Source: Rhodosorus marinus (taxonomy: Eukaryota; Rhodophyta; Stylonematophyceae; Stylonematales; Stylonemataceae). From it: 64,000 nucleotides of DNA. Shown piece by piece: positions 1-10,886 of this stretch. The position numbers and the translations under genes were made by a program. Below the pieces are notes generated by a model. That model searched no databases. It saw only the letters and a program-made list of their open reading frames with translations, and was not told where the DNA came from. Within the stretch, counting starts at the first letter, position 1, and every line of letters starts with the position of its first letter. The DNA lies in assembly GCA_029953675.1 (NCBI GenBank), contig JAMWBK010000009.1, positions 1,768,789-1,832,788 on the forward strand, read 5' to 3'.

Positions 1-1352
1 TTTTACTATCTCTTAAGAATAACATAATCCGGATTGATGATAGTCGATTCCTCTCTCATCAAACGCGGTATTTTTGGTCGCTCAAGCCCTCGTGCTCTTG
101 ATTAGACGTGGCTGGCTTAGTTTTCTTCAAAACCCATCGCAGTTCCAGTTCATGCACCTTTTCTCAGTTCGCGCAAGTTTCCAGTCGAGTGTCAGCGACC
201 TCGGCTTCACATGTTAAAGCAGCCCAGTCAGCACAGACTGTTGCGTTTAGTCAATCATGCGCCCTCATTGTTCAGGCATAGCTTGAGCGGACTACTGGGC
301 AACAATCGTGGGCCCTTTCCGCTGGCGAGCTACCCTCCGCAGCCGTCTGCAGTCGGCATACTACAGAGCTGGGCGATATGAGCAAAATAGAGCAGCCGGA
401 GGCGTTTGGGGGGAAACTCGTGAGCTATCGCTGCCAACTTTATGGCCCTGAGCCCTGTTGGTGATATGACTTAGCTCACGCGTAATTCCGTGAAATCGAT
501 CCACCGGCGCGATCACCAAGCAAGTTCCTCGATTCCTGGATACATCCGCGGAATGTCGGTCAACGATATGGATGCAGCCAGCGCTAGATAAATTTGATTG
601 AGAAGCGTTGCTTTCAACACCGCTGCTCCATCAATCAAGGACTTGATTTATTGTCGCTTTTTTTTTCTTTCATTGATGACTTTAGGAGCTACTCGCCGGG
701 TTCAGCGAAAGACCCCCCCCCCCCCTTCGCGTGACTGCCTACCACTGGCGTCATAACCAGAGCTTGGGCTGCTGAGACGTCCTAGTCGAATACCCACCAG
801 ATTGTCCCGCCCCCGACGTACTTTGCTCTGCCAATAATGTTACCTCCGATTTCGAAATTCGAGAATAAAAATAAGATCGAGCAAAGATGCTGTCAGTCGC
901 CAGAAGTGCAACACACTCATCCGCTGAGAAAAATGCTCGTGAATCATCCACACGTCAAATCCATTGAAGTTTCAAAGCTCGCAAGCGCGGGAACAACTTC
1001 TCTGGAATCGTGTGTTTGGTGATTTGAACACAAGTGCGTGAAGCATCGGGATCGGGTGGGGGAGAGCTCCAGGAATCAGTATGGTGGGAAATTTCAGTGC
1101 GTGAGCTGAAGAATAGCTTACATTGGCGAAGACCATGCCCCAAGAAAGCTTCAGCTTGGCTGGCGTTTTGGTTGACGTGTAGATTGAGTTTATCCGGCGC
1201 TCACATGCTATGACCCTAGGATTATCGATCTGTGTTGCACGGTTGAAGTACTGGAGTTCGTTGTTTTCTCGTTGATTGGGAAGATGGGAGACCTCTTCCT
1301 GCGCATGTGGTTGAGTTGAACCGGTCCGCAGCGAATATAGGGCTAGCTGCAA
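1..1352. other. Left-end spacer, no gene recognised
   Basis: No reading frame here resembles a known family and no exon of the following gene could be placed. A run of 13 C residues lies near 713-725 and a T-rich stretch near 657-671. The last few hundred bases should contain the promoter of the FKBP gene, but no clear core element was seen. Confidence 0.5.
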
Positions 1353-3438
1353 GTGTCTCATACCCTTCGGGAGACCATCATGGGAGAGCAAGAGAATCAT
1401 AAGGTTATTGGTTTGAGGGAGGATGGGTGGGTTACTCTCCGGGAAGGAGAAGGATGGCAGAGAGCAGAAGTTGGCGATGAAATTGTCATAAACGCAATTG
1501 GCCGCCGAAATGAAGGAAAGGCAGAGCTCGACAGGCGGGATAACCTGCAGCTTATACTTGGCGATAGCAGCGGTAAGCCCCTCAAGGCATGACCGGCGTT
1601 GCTTCTCTTAGTAACCCTCTTTCTGCCTTCTGAATACGATTCCGCTAACACTTCGTGGTTTTCGCACGGGACAGTTCCAGCTTCATGGAATGAAGCGCTC
1701 GAGTCAATGGCCAAGGGGGAAATTGCAAAAGTGTTCACAGCCGAGAAAGAACTCGAAGCTGGTGGATTTGATAGGCGTTCCGCATGGTATGAATTGGAGC
1801 TTCTTAGCTGGATTCCAAGGCGAGACTTGATGCACGACGGTACTGCTATCGAGTATCTCTTGAAAGATGGGGAGGGGTGGGAACGCCCGGGAAGAATTTC
1901 CGAAGTGCACCTTCGCATGGAGCTACTAACAACTGATCCAACCCCGAGAGAAATTTTGCCTAGCATTGAAAAAACTCTAGCCACAGAATCACCAAACGTT
2001 CCTGAGATGCTGAGGAGATCTATAGACTCACTAAAGATCGGGTCTATTGTGCGCATCCACTGCAAGGCTTCGCGTACCAAAGAGCTGGTGAGGCTCTTCG
2101 ATGCTCCCTTGGAAGGGGAAGTCAGCCTTAAGATGGAGCTCCTCCAATTCTCCAAAATGGAGGATATCTTTGGAGACGAGTCCGGCGTGAGAAAGGTTAG
2201 TTTTAGTTTGCCTTTTTTTTTGGAACTAGTCGTCCTTTCGTACACCGGTGCTATTGCGATTAATTCGCAAAAGCTCGCACCCGGTAGGGCGGAACGGAGG
2301 TCGATTGCCTCATGGTTCTCAACGTCGACATCGTGCACCTTGTCATTGGGTTTCAGGTACTACGAGAGGGGTTAGGCTTCGAGAAGCCCGGTGATGGAAG
2401 CGAAGCCACGTGCCAGATCTCGTACAGGAAAACGGGAGATGCCACTGTACTCTGGTCTGGTTCACTAACTTTCGTAACTGGTGATGGTGTTACTGCGGAG
2501 GGAGTCGATGCGGCTGTTAAGAGGATGAAGCGAGGGGAAAAGTGTATTTTGTATCTCCGAAAAGACCGAGCGTTTTCGGACCGGTTTTCTCGGTTCGCCC
2601 CCCCGGGGGTATTTTCTGAGGAGGATCTAGTGGCTGAGATTGAGCTCGTGGACTTCAACAGACCCCCTGCAGTGTGGACGCTGCCATTTGATGACGCTAT
2701 ATCTGCTATGAAAAGTAGGAAAGATCGGGGCAACGAACTATTCAAGGAGGGAAGGTATATTGAAGCTCTGGACCATTACGATCGAGCGGAAAAGTGCATG
2801 ACCAACTGCCGAACCGATCTAGACGTGCATCAGAGAGCGGCTGTTGACAGTATCCGGGCGACATGCCTTGTGAACATGGCCGCGTGCTATGATAAGCTGG
2901 GAAACATAAAAGAAATGCTCGCTCATGCGGATCAGGCAGTGTTTTTGGAGCCGCAGAGTGTGAAGGTCGGTCAAGATTGCTATAGAGAAGTTTTTGACGC
3001 AATAGTCATGAATTTAAACCATCCTAGCCATGGTTTAATGCTGAGCTCTTTTCGGATGCAACAGGCTCTATTCCGACGCGGAACTGCACATATGAAGCTC
3101 GGCAATTTGCAGCAGGCTCTAAACGATGTTAGGTTCGCGGCTGACAGTGGTGCTGGAAACGATCCCGACGTAAGAAGACGGACGAAGGAAATCATTGCGA
3201 AGATATCCAAAGAGGTAAGAACTTCGGGCAGGACGTCATGGGCATTGGGAACTCGCGAATAGAAAACTACGATTCGCTCCGGGCCAGCTTGGAATGGGGA
3301 GAAAACGCCAGTCTCGAAGAGCGCAAGTTTACAATAGTTTGCATGTTTTTCGTATCTCCATGCGGTCTACAGGAGCGGGAGGAGCGAGAAAAATATCCCC
3401 CGAAATTTCGCGACATGTTCAAGAAAAAGGAAGGTTAG
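1353..3438 (+). CDS. FKBP-type peptidyl-prolyl isomerase with TPR domain
   Basis: A multi-domain immunophilin resembling plant ROF1/FKBP62-type proteins (up to three FKBP modules, then a TPR that usually docks Hsp90). Five exons: 1353-1572, 1675-2195, 2357-2965, 3065-3214 and 3373-3438, giving 521 residues. All introns are GT-AG (for example GTAAGC at 1573 and GTAAGA at 3215) and each join restores a family motif: GDSS/VPASWNEA completes FKBP module 1, and SVK/ALFRRG completes a TPR helix. Modules start near residues 14, 131 and 248; the TPR spans about 365-500 (RKDRGNELFKEG, ALFRRGTAHMKLG). The C-terminus is basic (FKKKEG). Modules 1 and 2 look divergent; for example VINAIGRR stands where active FKBPs have a VHYxG-type strand, so isomerase activity may be weak or restricted to module 3. 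The start could instead be the in-frame ATG at 1380. Confidence 0.88.
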
Positions 3439-3705
3439 TTGTGGAGTCGCCAGTTTACATCAGTTCTCCCTCGAACCGATCAGCAGATGCCGGCGCAGCA
3501 TCAGATAACGCGGCACAAACTTAAGGTGTCCCTTCGCGCGACACGGATGAGCATAACTATTCGGCAGTCGTTTGAACTGGTAACTAATGAATGGTATGCC
3601 TGGCCCTGCGCTCTTGTAGCTTCCGGGAGAAACAATTGCTTTCTGCCAGATTAATGGCTCCCGGTAGTCCTTTCTTTTGGCCTTAAGTGGGTTTGGATTA
3701 GGCAT

Positions 3706-5066
3706 CTACGCATCCTGTCCAGTACCTTCCTTCCGGAGTAATGGCTGCGAGGCGCTTGGTGGGTCCAGGTAGAGTATCTCATGTGTTGTGAGAGGAGAAA
3801 TTCTACCCAAGGCAGCAGCTACTCCGCAACTAACTCCCGCCGCTGCCGACATTATTAAAAACAACTTTTGCAGCCCAAGGTCTTGATAAATTAATCCACC
3901 CGCGAGGGAACCACATGCGTATCCCAAGCCCCAGTGCGTTCCAGTAAGCAAACCCTATTTGAAGAAGAGTTGGGAGGTCATTTATAGTTGATGGGTTCCG
4001 TTAGTCTGGGGTTGAATGACTCCTGTGCCGGCGATATTCCATGATGAAGACTAGATATTACCTGCATGGTTGATCTTCCATTGGGAGGGGCAATGGCTCT
4101 GAAGAAATGCACACCGCAGGCATAGAAAGAAGCAAACGTAAGGCCGTGAATAGCCTCCATTGGCAAAATTGTCCATGGATTAGAAACCACTGAGTACGTA
4201 GCAAAGCGAAGGATGTAGCCCAGTTGTGCTAGAGCGACGAGGTTGAAAATTCCAATACGTTCCATCAGCGGTCTGATGTAGAAGAAAAACGGTATCTCAC
4301 TGATGCAGTTAACGAATCGGGCGAGTCCCATCAAAACGCCTGGTGCACCTAGCTCTTTGAGGCGGAGGAATAAGTACGAATCCAGAACGCCACAAAATGA
4401 TCCAGAAAATAACGTAACGACGAGAAATAGACATGCATCCGGTCTCTGAAGGGATCTGAGGAGTCCCCTTACGAAGGATACCGAACCCGCGTCGTCCCGT
4501 TGAGAATCGCTCTCTCCTGCATCCAGATCCCGAAATTTCAGAAGGACTAATATGAAGCAGAAACCGTATAGGACATTCATTTCGAAGGCTCGCTCAAATT
4601 TCCCGTCCCCAATGAGGGTCCCAGCGATCAGCGCAGCTATTCCAAATCCAATTGACCCTAAAAGACGCGCAGATCCGTAACCACCACGTGTCCTCTCAAC
4701 AGAAATAGAATCCAGAAGCGACGGGAGTCCCGACATGGACGCTGAGAACAATGCGGAGAGAAGGAGGATGATCCAGAATTCACGAGCAAGAAAGTACATT
4801 ATCGTACGAGCAGCGACCCCACAAGTCGCTCCCACTGCAAGCACGGCGATCTTGTTGCGCGTCAGGTCTCCGATTGCAGGAACCACTGGACCGGCTACTA
4901 AAACAATTACCGGTCCAATGCCCGTAAGAAACCCTATCTGTTCCTTCGCGATGCCAATACTCTTGTACCACAAGGGCAAGTACGCTGTTAGAGACCCAAG
5001 AATACCGAAGAGAAAGACATACGCCAGCTTAATCTCCGGAAACTCGAACACGCCTACATTCGTCAT
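3706..5066 (-). CDS. MFS transporter, MFS_1-like (nucleoside-symporter/MFSD6-related)
   Basis: A membrane carrier of the major facilitator superfamily; the substrate is unknown. Two exons on the minus strand (5066-4062 and 3954-3706) encode 417 residues. The intron 4061-3955 begins GTAATA, ends AAATAG and is phase 0, joining STMQ to GLLTGTHWGLGYACG, a typical C-terminal-half helix. The N-terminus (KLAYVFLFGILGSLTAYLP...) matches the start of MFS_1-like proteins, where the first helix begins almost at the initiator Met, so the ATG at 5066 is the likely start. About 12 hydrophobic segments are visible. The intron contains a 17-nt match, one mismatch, to the terminal sequence of the family 1 retroelements (3995-4011). 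The C-terminal tail after the last helix is short and hydrophilic. Confidence 0.85.
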
Positions 5067-5176
5067 TCTGAGCTATTACGCCGACGGTCGACGGCGGAGG
5101 AACGGTAACGAAAGACGTGCGCGCGCACTGCTATGTCAACGGTGAGGGCGCTCTCAATCTCAAGAAAGGCCTGCAC

Positions 5177-5689
5177 TCAGGGCCCTCCAAAGTATTCACA
5201 AACGAAAACCTTCTCAACACTAGCCCCCTTAACCTTTTCTAGCTCATCCATACACAGCATGTACTTTAAATGAGCCATCCGTTCCCAGGCAATTTGGTCC
5301 ATCTTCTCTAGCCAGGACATCACAGCGGCATCCCTCGGCCCGCTTTTCTTTATGCGAGGCGTACATGGAGAAATTCCGTCCACACAGAGCGTTGCTGAAA
5401 AGGAGCCGCGTTGCACTGGGCTATTAGAAAATAGCAGCAGCTTATTTTCAATGTAATTCAAGTTTTCCCAAATTAGAGTTCGTAACGAGGGTGCGACTGG
5501 ACCAGTAAATTCGTTATAATTTGATGGTGAGGGGCGCTGATGGACCGCGCTCCTTGCTCCTCTCTGGCATGACAGGGAACAGAAGATCAATAAACGGATG
5601 ATGAACAGATGGCCCGAATTGACTGTCCTGGACTGAATTGGGTTCTTACTACAGCCCAGAGAGCCCGTAGATAGAGCGCAGTTTTTCAC
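5177..5689 (-). CDS. Uncharacterised 170-residue reading frame
   Basis: An open frame 110 bp upstream of the MFS gene on the same strand. I recognise no family. The C-terminal half (MSWLEKMDQIAWERMAHL, then a Glu/Lys-rich stretch) has the composition of a real helical protein, while the N-terminal half is less convincing and may include non-coding sequence or an unrecognised intron. It could be a small lineage-specific protein or part of the 5' region of the MFS transcript. Confidence 0.25.
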   Translation of the reverse strand: MKNCALSTGSLGCSKNPIQSRTVNSGHLFIIRLLIFCSLSCQRGARSAVHQRPSPSNYNEFTGPVAPSLRTLIWENLNYIENKLLLFSNSPVQRGSFSATLCVDGISPCTPRIKKSGPRDAAVMSWLEKMDQIAWERMAHLKYMLCMDELEKVKGASVEKVFVCEYFGGP

Positions 5690-6496
5690 AGGCTTGCTTT
5701 TAGATTGAAGCTTTGCCTTTTAAAGAAACAGGCCTTATGGGCTAGATTGAAGTCCCACTTGACCTCAGTCCTTCAATGGTTTTTGCCGAGGTTCCGTCCG
5801 GGCTACTACGACGGCAGCAGCCTCCTGTATGGGTCCTAATTATGTCTTATGTACACGAAAACAGGAATCGTTGACTTCTCAGTTTCCGAGGTCATGCATT
5901 TCTAGTTTTGCTCCTTTTTAAGCTCGCTTGCGTACGCGATTTACTGCAAATTCTAGGTTGATTTGGACAAGGTTCACTGCTATGGAGCACACCCTCGTAA
6001 AGCCTTCCCTATTGACTAAACCACGTATCCATCTAGCAAGCATACCTCAGTCCTTCAACGGTTCTTGCCGAGGTTCCGTCCGGGCTATGTGCGTCGTGGC
6101 TGGTCCTCGTCGCTCGTCCTTTCCGCACGTCGAGGATTGCCCTTTGCTATCCGAGAGTGTACCTATCGAAATAGTATTAGACCCTAAGCTTCCCTACAAA
6201 GAAACGAATCAAGCTTCGGTTCGAAACATTACTGGCTAATTCTCAAAAGCCGTAGGCCAAACAGTACGTGAGCGTCTAGAATGCTGGCGAGATAGCTTGC
6301 TCTTGTCTACATTTTATTGGTTACCTTTTGTTTTCGTTGAGACAATGCTTATGCAGCTCTTCTACAGGTAAACAGTTCAGCTCTTTCCGACTGTACCAAG
6401 CTGAACTAGCATCTTATGACTCTGCCTTCCGATCCAGGAAAAAATTTCCGACTATCGCCCAACGCCTCCGTTCTACTGCTCGTCTAGGACATTCAA
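5690..6496. other. Spacer between MFS-side ORF and phosphatase gene
   Basis: No convincing gene. Two plus-strand frames (5928-6239 and 6328-6510) have no recognisable motif and unremarkable composition. The only structure seen is a 43-bp direct repeat, listed separately. Confidence 0.4.
5763..6087. repeat. Pair of 43-bp direct repeats
   Basis: The sequence at 5763-5805 recurs at 6045-6087 with two mismatches (both begin CCTCAGTCCTTCAA and end CCGTCCGGGCTA). The copies are 282 bp apart in the same orientation. They may be remnants of a short dispersed element or a tandem duplication; no coding function is evident. Confidence 0.8.
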
Positions 6497-7453
6497 CTAA
6501 TCTCCTGTGAAGTACTTATAGAAAAACCGCAACTGCTCCCCGCTTTGTATCATCCCGAAACGCTGTTGTTTGAGGCTGAGCACCGTTTGTCGAAAGTCCT
6601 GCCAGATTATGATCAGAGAATGGGGAAGGATTCAGCCCGCTTGTTAGGACCTTCAAGGGGATCGGAAGTCACCAAATGTGTATCGATCCTAGCAGGCCAG
6701 TTCGACCTCTTCAGCGGAGAGGATTTGTCAAGACCTTACCTGCGGCCGTAAATCCTCCCCCGCTTCCAGTCTCTGATTTGTCCAATGGATTGCAATCAGC
6801 GTGCCCGTCCTCCCTAAGCCTGCACTGCAATGGATGACGGTTGGAACGTCCTTCTCACGGGCTTCTCTCGCATCTATGTACTCCACTAAATGTCGCATGC
6901 TAGAGTCGGGCTCTGGCACACCGTGATCCGGCCATTTCTGGAAGTGCACCTGTTCGATTCCCTTGGTGGTGTTTTTGTAGGAAACTCGGAGTATTCGCAC
7001 CACTCCAAAGTCTTTCTCTGCCTCGCTTTCCAGTTCAACCTTGAAGTTCCCAAACGTCATTTCCTCCATGTTCGTTGTTGGCCAGTACCTGTCAGCCTTG
7101 GGTATTCCGTTCTCCACAACATTGGTAAGCATGATTATAGAAGGCACTCTATGCTCCCATATCATTTTCCAGAAGTCCTCCATTGATTCTTGGAGCGGAG
7201 CTTGGGTTGCTATATACTGTCGTGGTCCAGAAACACCCGAGACATAGTTTGCGTTGATGTAGTTTCTCGAAAGTGTTGGCTTCTGAAAACCCTGCAGCTT
7301 CACCCTGGTTTTCTCATTTGCAAGAACATTTGTATACCGGTTCTTTTTCTGGTTCACACCGCTCAGAGCTGCCCGAAAGTCAGATTCATCCAGGCTTTCT
7401 GAGGCTTCCCTTTCAATGCTCTTGTTGAGCGGAAAAGGTAGAAGTTCGCGCAT
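6497..7453 (-). CDS. Protein tyrosine phosphatase, classical cytosolic type
   Basis: Removes phosphate from phosphotyrosine. Two minus-strand exons, 7453-6740 and 6598-6497, encode 271 residues, essentially a bare PTP domain. Visible motifs in order: KNRY loop (KKNRYTNV, residues 36-43), WPDHGVP with the general-acid Asp (about 174-180), the P-loop HCSAGLGRTG with nucleophile Cys209 and Arg215, and the Q-loop MIQSGEQ (Gln256, Gln260) in exon 2. The intron 6739-6599 (GTAAGG...CAG, phase 0) joins LEAGEDLRPQ to DFRQTVLSLKQQRFG, restoring the helix that precedes the Q-loop; without this join the domain would be truncated. No signal peptide or membrane segment was seen. Tyrosine phosphatases are sparse in algae, which makes the intact catalytic set notable. 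Confidence 0.92.
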
Positions 7454-8723
7454 CGCGGTCAGTGCACTATGAAAAAACCAAAGCCTTCAAGTGGCTGAAC
7501 AAATGGGTCCATTTGGTCAAGTCTTCCGGCGACGTCAGCGTACATCGCAACGCAGGTTTAGACCCATAGACATCCGAACAGACCGAAGAAAAAATGAAGT
7601 TGATCGAAGTCTCGACACATACCTGCAGTTCCCCAATCCAAGCACGTGGCACTCTGTCCATTTCCTCAACTACCTCCTTCAAGCCTTGGGCTGCTCTGCA
7701 GCTTGCCATTGCTGAGAACAAGCGCGAATACGGACGAAAACCTCTGCTGGGTATGCCACCAATGGGCCACTCCTCCGAACTCTGCTTGCGCTTTCGCCCC
7801 CACAACAGACGCCCTAGCATGTTGTGGCTGCGTTGGTGTGTCTGCGTGCTTTCCGAATGTTGGGAAGGCATGGAAATCACCATCGGACTGATTGCGTTCC
7901 GTGCATTAGAGCAACGCATGTCTCAAACGCGTTTCCACAAGTCATAGAGTCTTTACTTCTGGGGCATTCGAGGTTTCACTCTAAGAACGAATGCGTAGTC
8001 GTGCATTGTTCCTGTAGCTTGCCTGAGAGGACTTTTCCGCAATGCCATTGGACACTACTCGAGTCATTGCCGATTGTCCTGTATTCGGGGAACCGTCCTC
8101 GAGTCCGTTGCTCTTGCATAAGGTACAACGGACATAAGAGATCTATCCTATTCTAAGAATTAATCTCACGGTTGCTTGTTCTGAACAATTTTCCAGTGAA
8201 GGAACTGCTTCCTCGTAGGGGAAGAGATGAGGGCTACATTCGGAGAGTCTTCAATCTCAGGACTTGAAGTGGGGAATCGAAACTCAATCGGCTTCTGGGC
8301 AGATTGTAGTGCAAGCAAGATATTCTTCGAATGCCCTCTACGTCTGCACACCTCTGAGGGAGCATGGACAGCTGGAACAGTTGCCCGAATAACCGGGACA
8401 CAGCGGCTGCGCGGACCATAATCTGCAATTGATAATGTCGGCGAAAGCGAATATGGGATCCACGCACAAGGATTGCCGCAGCGAATGCAACAGTGTCGTT
8501 GGCATCAGATGCTTTGGAAGGTGAGCAGGATCATCTCGGCTGGAATTCAATAGGTTCAACCGCTATTACGAATTTCAGTACGTATACGTATACGCGCGTT
8601 GCGACCCTTGGATCCAAACAGCGGATCCAACTAGAACGCGCTCAGAAGAAGCTACTTTTAATATGGAAAATAATAGTGTATGAGGTACCTCAGTCTCTCA
8701 AAACTGCACGGCAGCTCTTAGTC
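7454..8723. other. Spacer between phosphatase and PEX3, with a possible exon
   Basis: Mostly featureless. A minus-strand frame at 7919-7467 contains a protein-like stretch (EEWPIGGIPSRGFRPYSR, then GLKEVVEEMDRVPRAWIGEL) that stops at a good 5' splice site (GTATGT, near 7620). A 3' splice site lies just before the phosphatase ATG, but the phases do not match, so it was not joined to that gene. It may be an exon of a separate transcript or of a 5' leader. An alternating GTATAC-rich palindrome lies near 8580-8597. Confidence 0.3.
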
Positions 8724-9858
8724 CTACCCGCCGGCCGCTCCCGAGACGTACACAACGACGCCAAACTGAGCAACGAGAGCCTCCTTTTCAACCGCGCTAA
8801 CCACAGGAGAGTCTGACCCGAGAACAGTGATTGAAAGGTTGGAAATCTTTGGCAGAGCCTTGGGGATGGGAACCTGATCCAGGACGTTGGCCAGCAGCAG
8901 TTTTTCAAAGCTTTCAAACGCTCGATCCAGGATCACCCCGAGAACTGTCGCTGCATCGTCGTTATCCAGAATGTCTGCCTCCTCCTGGAGAAGTGTTGTA
9001 AGGTTCTCCAACTCCTCATCTCTGCCATCGTTCGCTGCTGGTGAGAAGCAGCTTTCAACCAAGATCTCCCTGAGCGCAGCTTTCGAAGTGCTTTCCACCT
9101 TTTTTCGAATGTTTATCACCGCCATCACCAAATCCGCGCACGTGAGTCTACTGTCCAGTTGCATTGGGCCAACAACTTCCACGACAGCCTGCTGAATCAC
9201 GCGCACCAAGACCTCCATACATGACCCGAAGAGGCTCACTCTCGCAAGCTCCACGAATTTATGTTGTGTTTGCTTAGTCAGAAATCCTGAGGGGAGCTCG
9301 CTCATGCTTTTCTCGCTTGACATGTAGCGGCCAACTAGATTGAACTTTGTGACAAGGACTAGCTCTAGTAGACATATCGCGTATACGGATGCAATCGGTC
9401 TCACAAAAGAGACCACCTTAAGCCTTTCCCAAAGATCTTTTTTATGCTCCCATACCGGTGTTGTTTGCAACTCTCTTACGAGACTGTCCGAGTCCGCCAA
9501 TTTGAAGACGACCTCTCGAACCTCCGGTAGCATCTTCCTGAGCAGCTCGTGGGCGTGCTTCAAGCTTGCCGTGAACCTGAGAAGTTTAGGAGGCGAAAAG
9601 CATTAGTTGGATGACCTCCTACCATTCAACCCCGGATAACCTTTCTCGATGGCATTCTGTCTATCTAACGCACCCATCTTGAAGCCTGTTGGCTCCGCTC
9701 TCTCTCTCTTCTTCCAAAGCTCGCGTTATGGTGAGGTATTTTTGACGAAGAGAGTAGTACACATAAAGACAGGTAGCACCTCCCACGGCTATAGCAATCT
9801 TGATACGATGCCTTTTTATAAAGCCAAAGGTTGAACTCGCAACTGAAGACAAGCCCAT
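8724..9858 (-). CDS. PEX3: Peroxisomal biogenesis factor 3 (peroxin-3)
   Basis: Integral peroxisomal membrane protein that acts as docking receptor for PEX19 and its membrane-protein cargo. Two minus-strand exons, 9858-9674 and 9576-8724, give 345 residues, close to the usual size of about 370. Exon 1 encodes the hallmark N-terminus: FIKRHRIKIAIAVGG, a basic patch followed by a single membrane segment (residues about 13-33), then a short helix. Exon 2 starts FTASLKHAHELLRKMLPEVRE and continues through a region matching the PEX3 fold (KKDLWERLKVVSFVRPIASVYAICLLELVL). The intron 9673-9577 (GTGCGT...CTCAG) splits a Gly codon. The C-terminus ends in GAAGG. The presence of PEX3 implies peroxisomes in the host. 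Confidence 0.9.
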
Positions 9859-10886
9859 TGCTCCCGGAGCAGTTACGGCTATACAGAATATTTGTGGCTC
9901 CTCGACAAAATTCGAAACTCCCTCGCTTGCTATATGCAGAACCGCCTACCCACTACCATAGTCCAGGCGCGGAGCCGCCTCCTTATTTGCTTGGCGCGAG
10001 CGCCTATGGCAGGAAGCTGCTTCGTACACAGCGCAAGTGCACTGAGCGTCTCCCCTCAAATCACCTGTACATACCTGCGCACAGTCACTTGCTATCAGAC
10101 ATTGGAATTGCCCTTGTCGCCTCACTTCTTCCTCCCAGACGAAGCCACCCGTGATCCTCGAAGGCGGAAAATTATTCCACTACTTCAACTTGTTTGGCTC
10201 GCTACTTGGGAGAGGATGCATATTCTTGTTCCGTAGCTGCAGACAATACGTTTTGTATGCAGACCGATCTTACGGGCAAGCAGCGTTGAGAGAACTGCTC
10301 CAATCCTAGCATGACAGGTAGATTGCGTTAGTCTGTCTTATGTTGGGAGACCGTAGATCCCATGATCTCTTTCGCGTGGAAGATAGGCAACACACGGGAA
10401 GCGAGATCTTTCATGTTTCACGGACGTCAATAAATGGCTACTTTATCGCTCTTCATTCGCCGTGTGAAAAGCAAGTCCGCAAGAAGATCAACGGGGAAGC
10501 CTCCCTGCGTTCGTCGCCTCAATTTCAGATTCTCGACACGTTCGCGTTGAAAGGACATAGCTTGCACATGAGCTCGCGAACGATGTGAAGGAACAACCTG
10601 GATTCTCCGCCAGTGCATCCAACAAGCGTAGCAAATCTGGACACCTTTCCCACGAAAGGAAGCAAGTCTGTCTGAAATTGTGCGGTCATCCTCGGCTGTC
10701 GCTACGTTACATGAACGGGGAAGGCGGTCTGTTGCAGTGGGATGTGGGAAAGGCAGCTGGCTAGGAAGGGATCTTCCGAACTACGGGTATAACTAGTACA
10801 AGGAACGATTTGCAGCTTGAGTCGTTCTTTTCAAGTTGGTAAAAGCAGAGCATGTGAATAGTGGGAACGGACGACCGAAATCCGGA
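9859..10886. other. Spacer between divergent PEX3 and ABC transporter genes
   Basis: PEX3 (-) and the ABC ATPase (+) are divergently arranged, so this segment should hold both promoters. No gene-like frame, repeat or clear TATA element was recognised. Confidence 0.4.

Noticed and set aside
713-725. Poly-C run as a telomere or origin signal
   Set aside because: A simple homopolymer of 13 bases with no repeated unit around it; slippage or chance explains it.
7467-7919. Upstream exon of the tyrosine phosphatase
   Set aside because: A good donor (GTATGT) and acceptor exist, but the phases do not match the phosphatase frame, and the phosphatase domain is complete from its own ATG. Kept only as a possible exon of something else.
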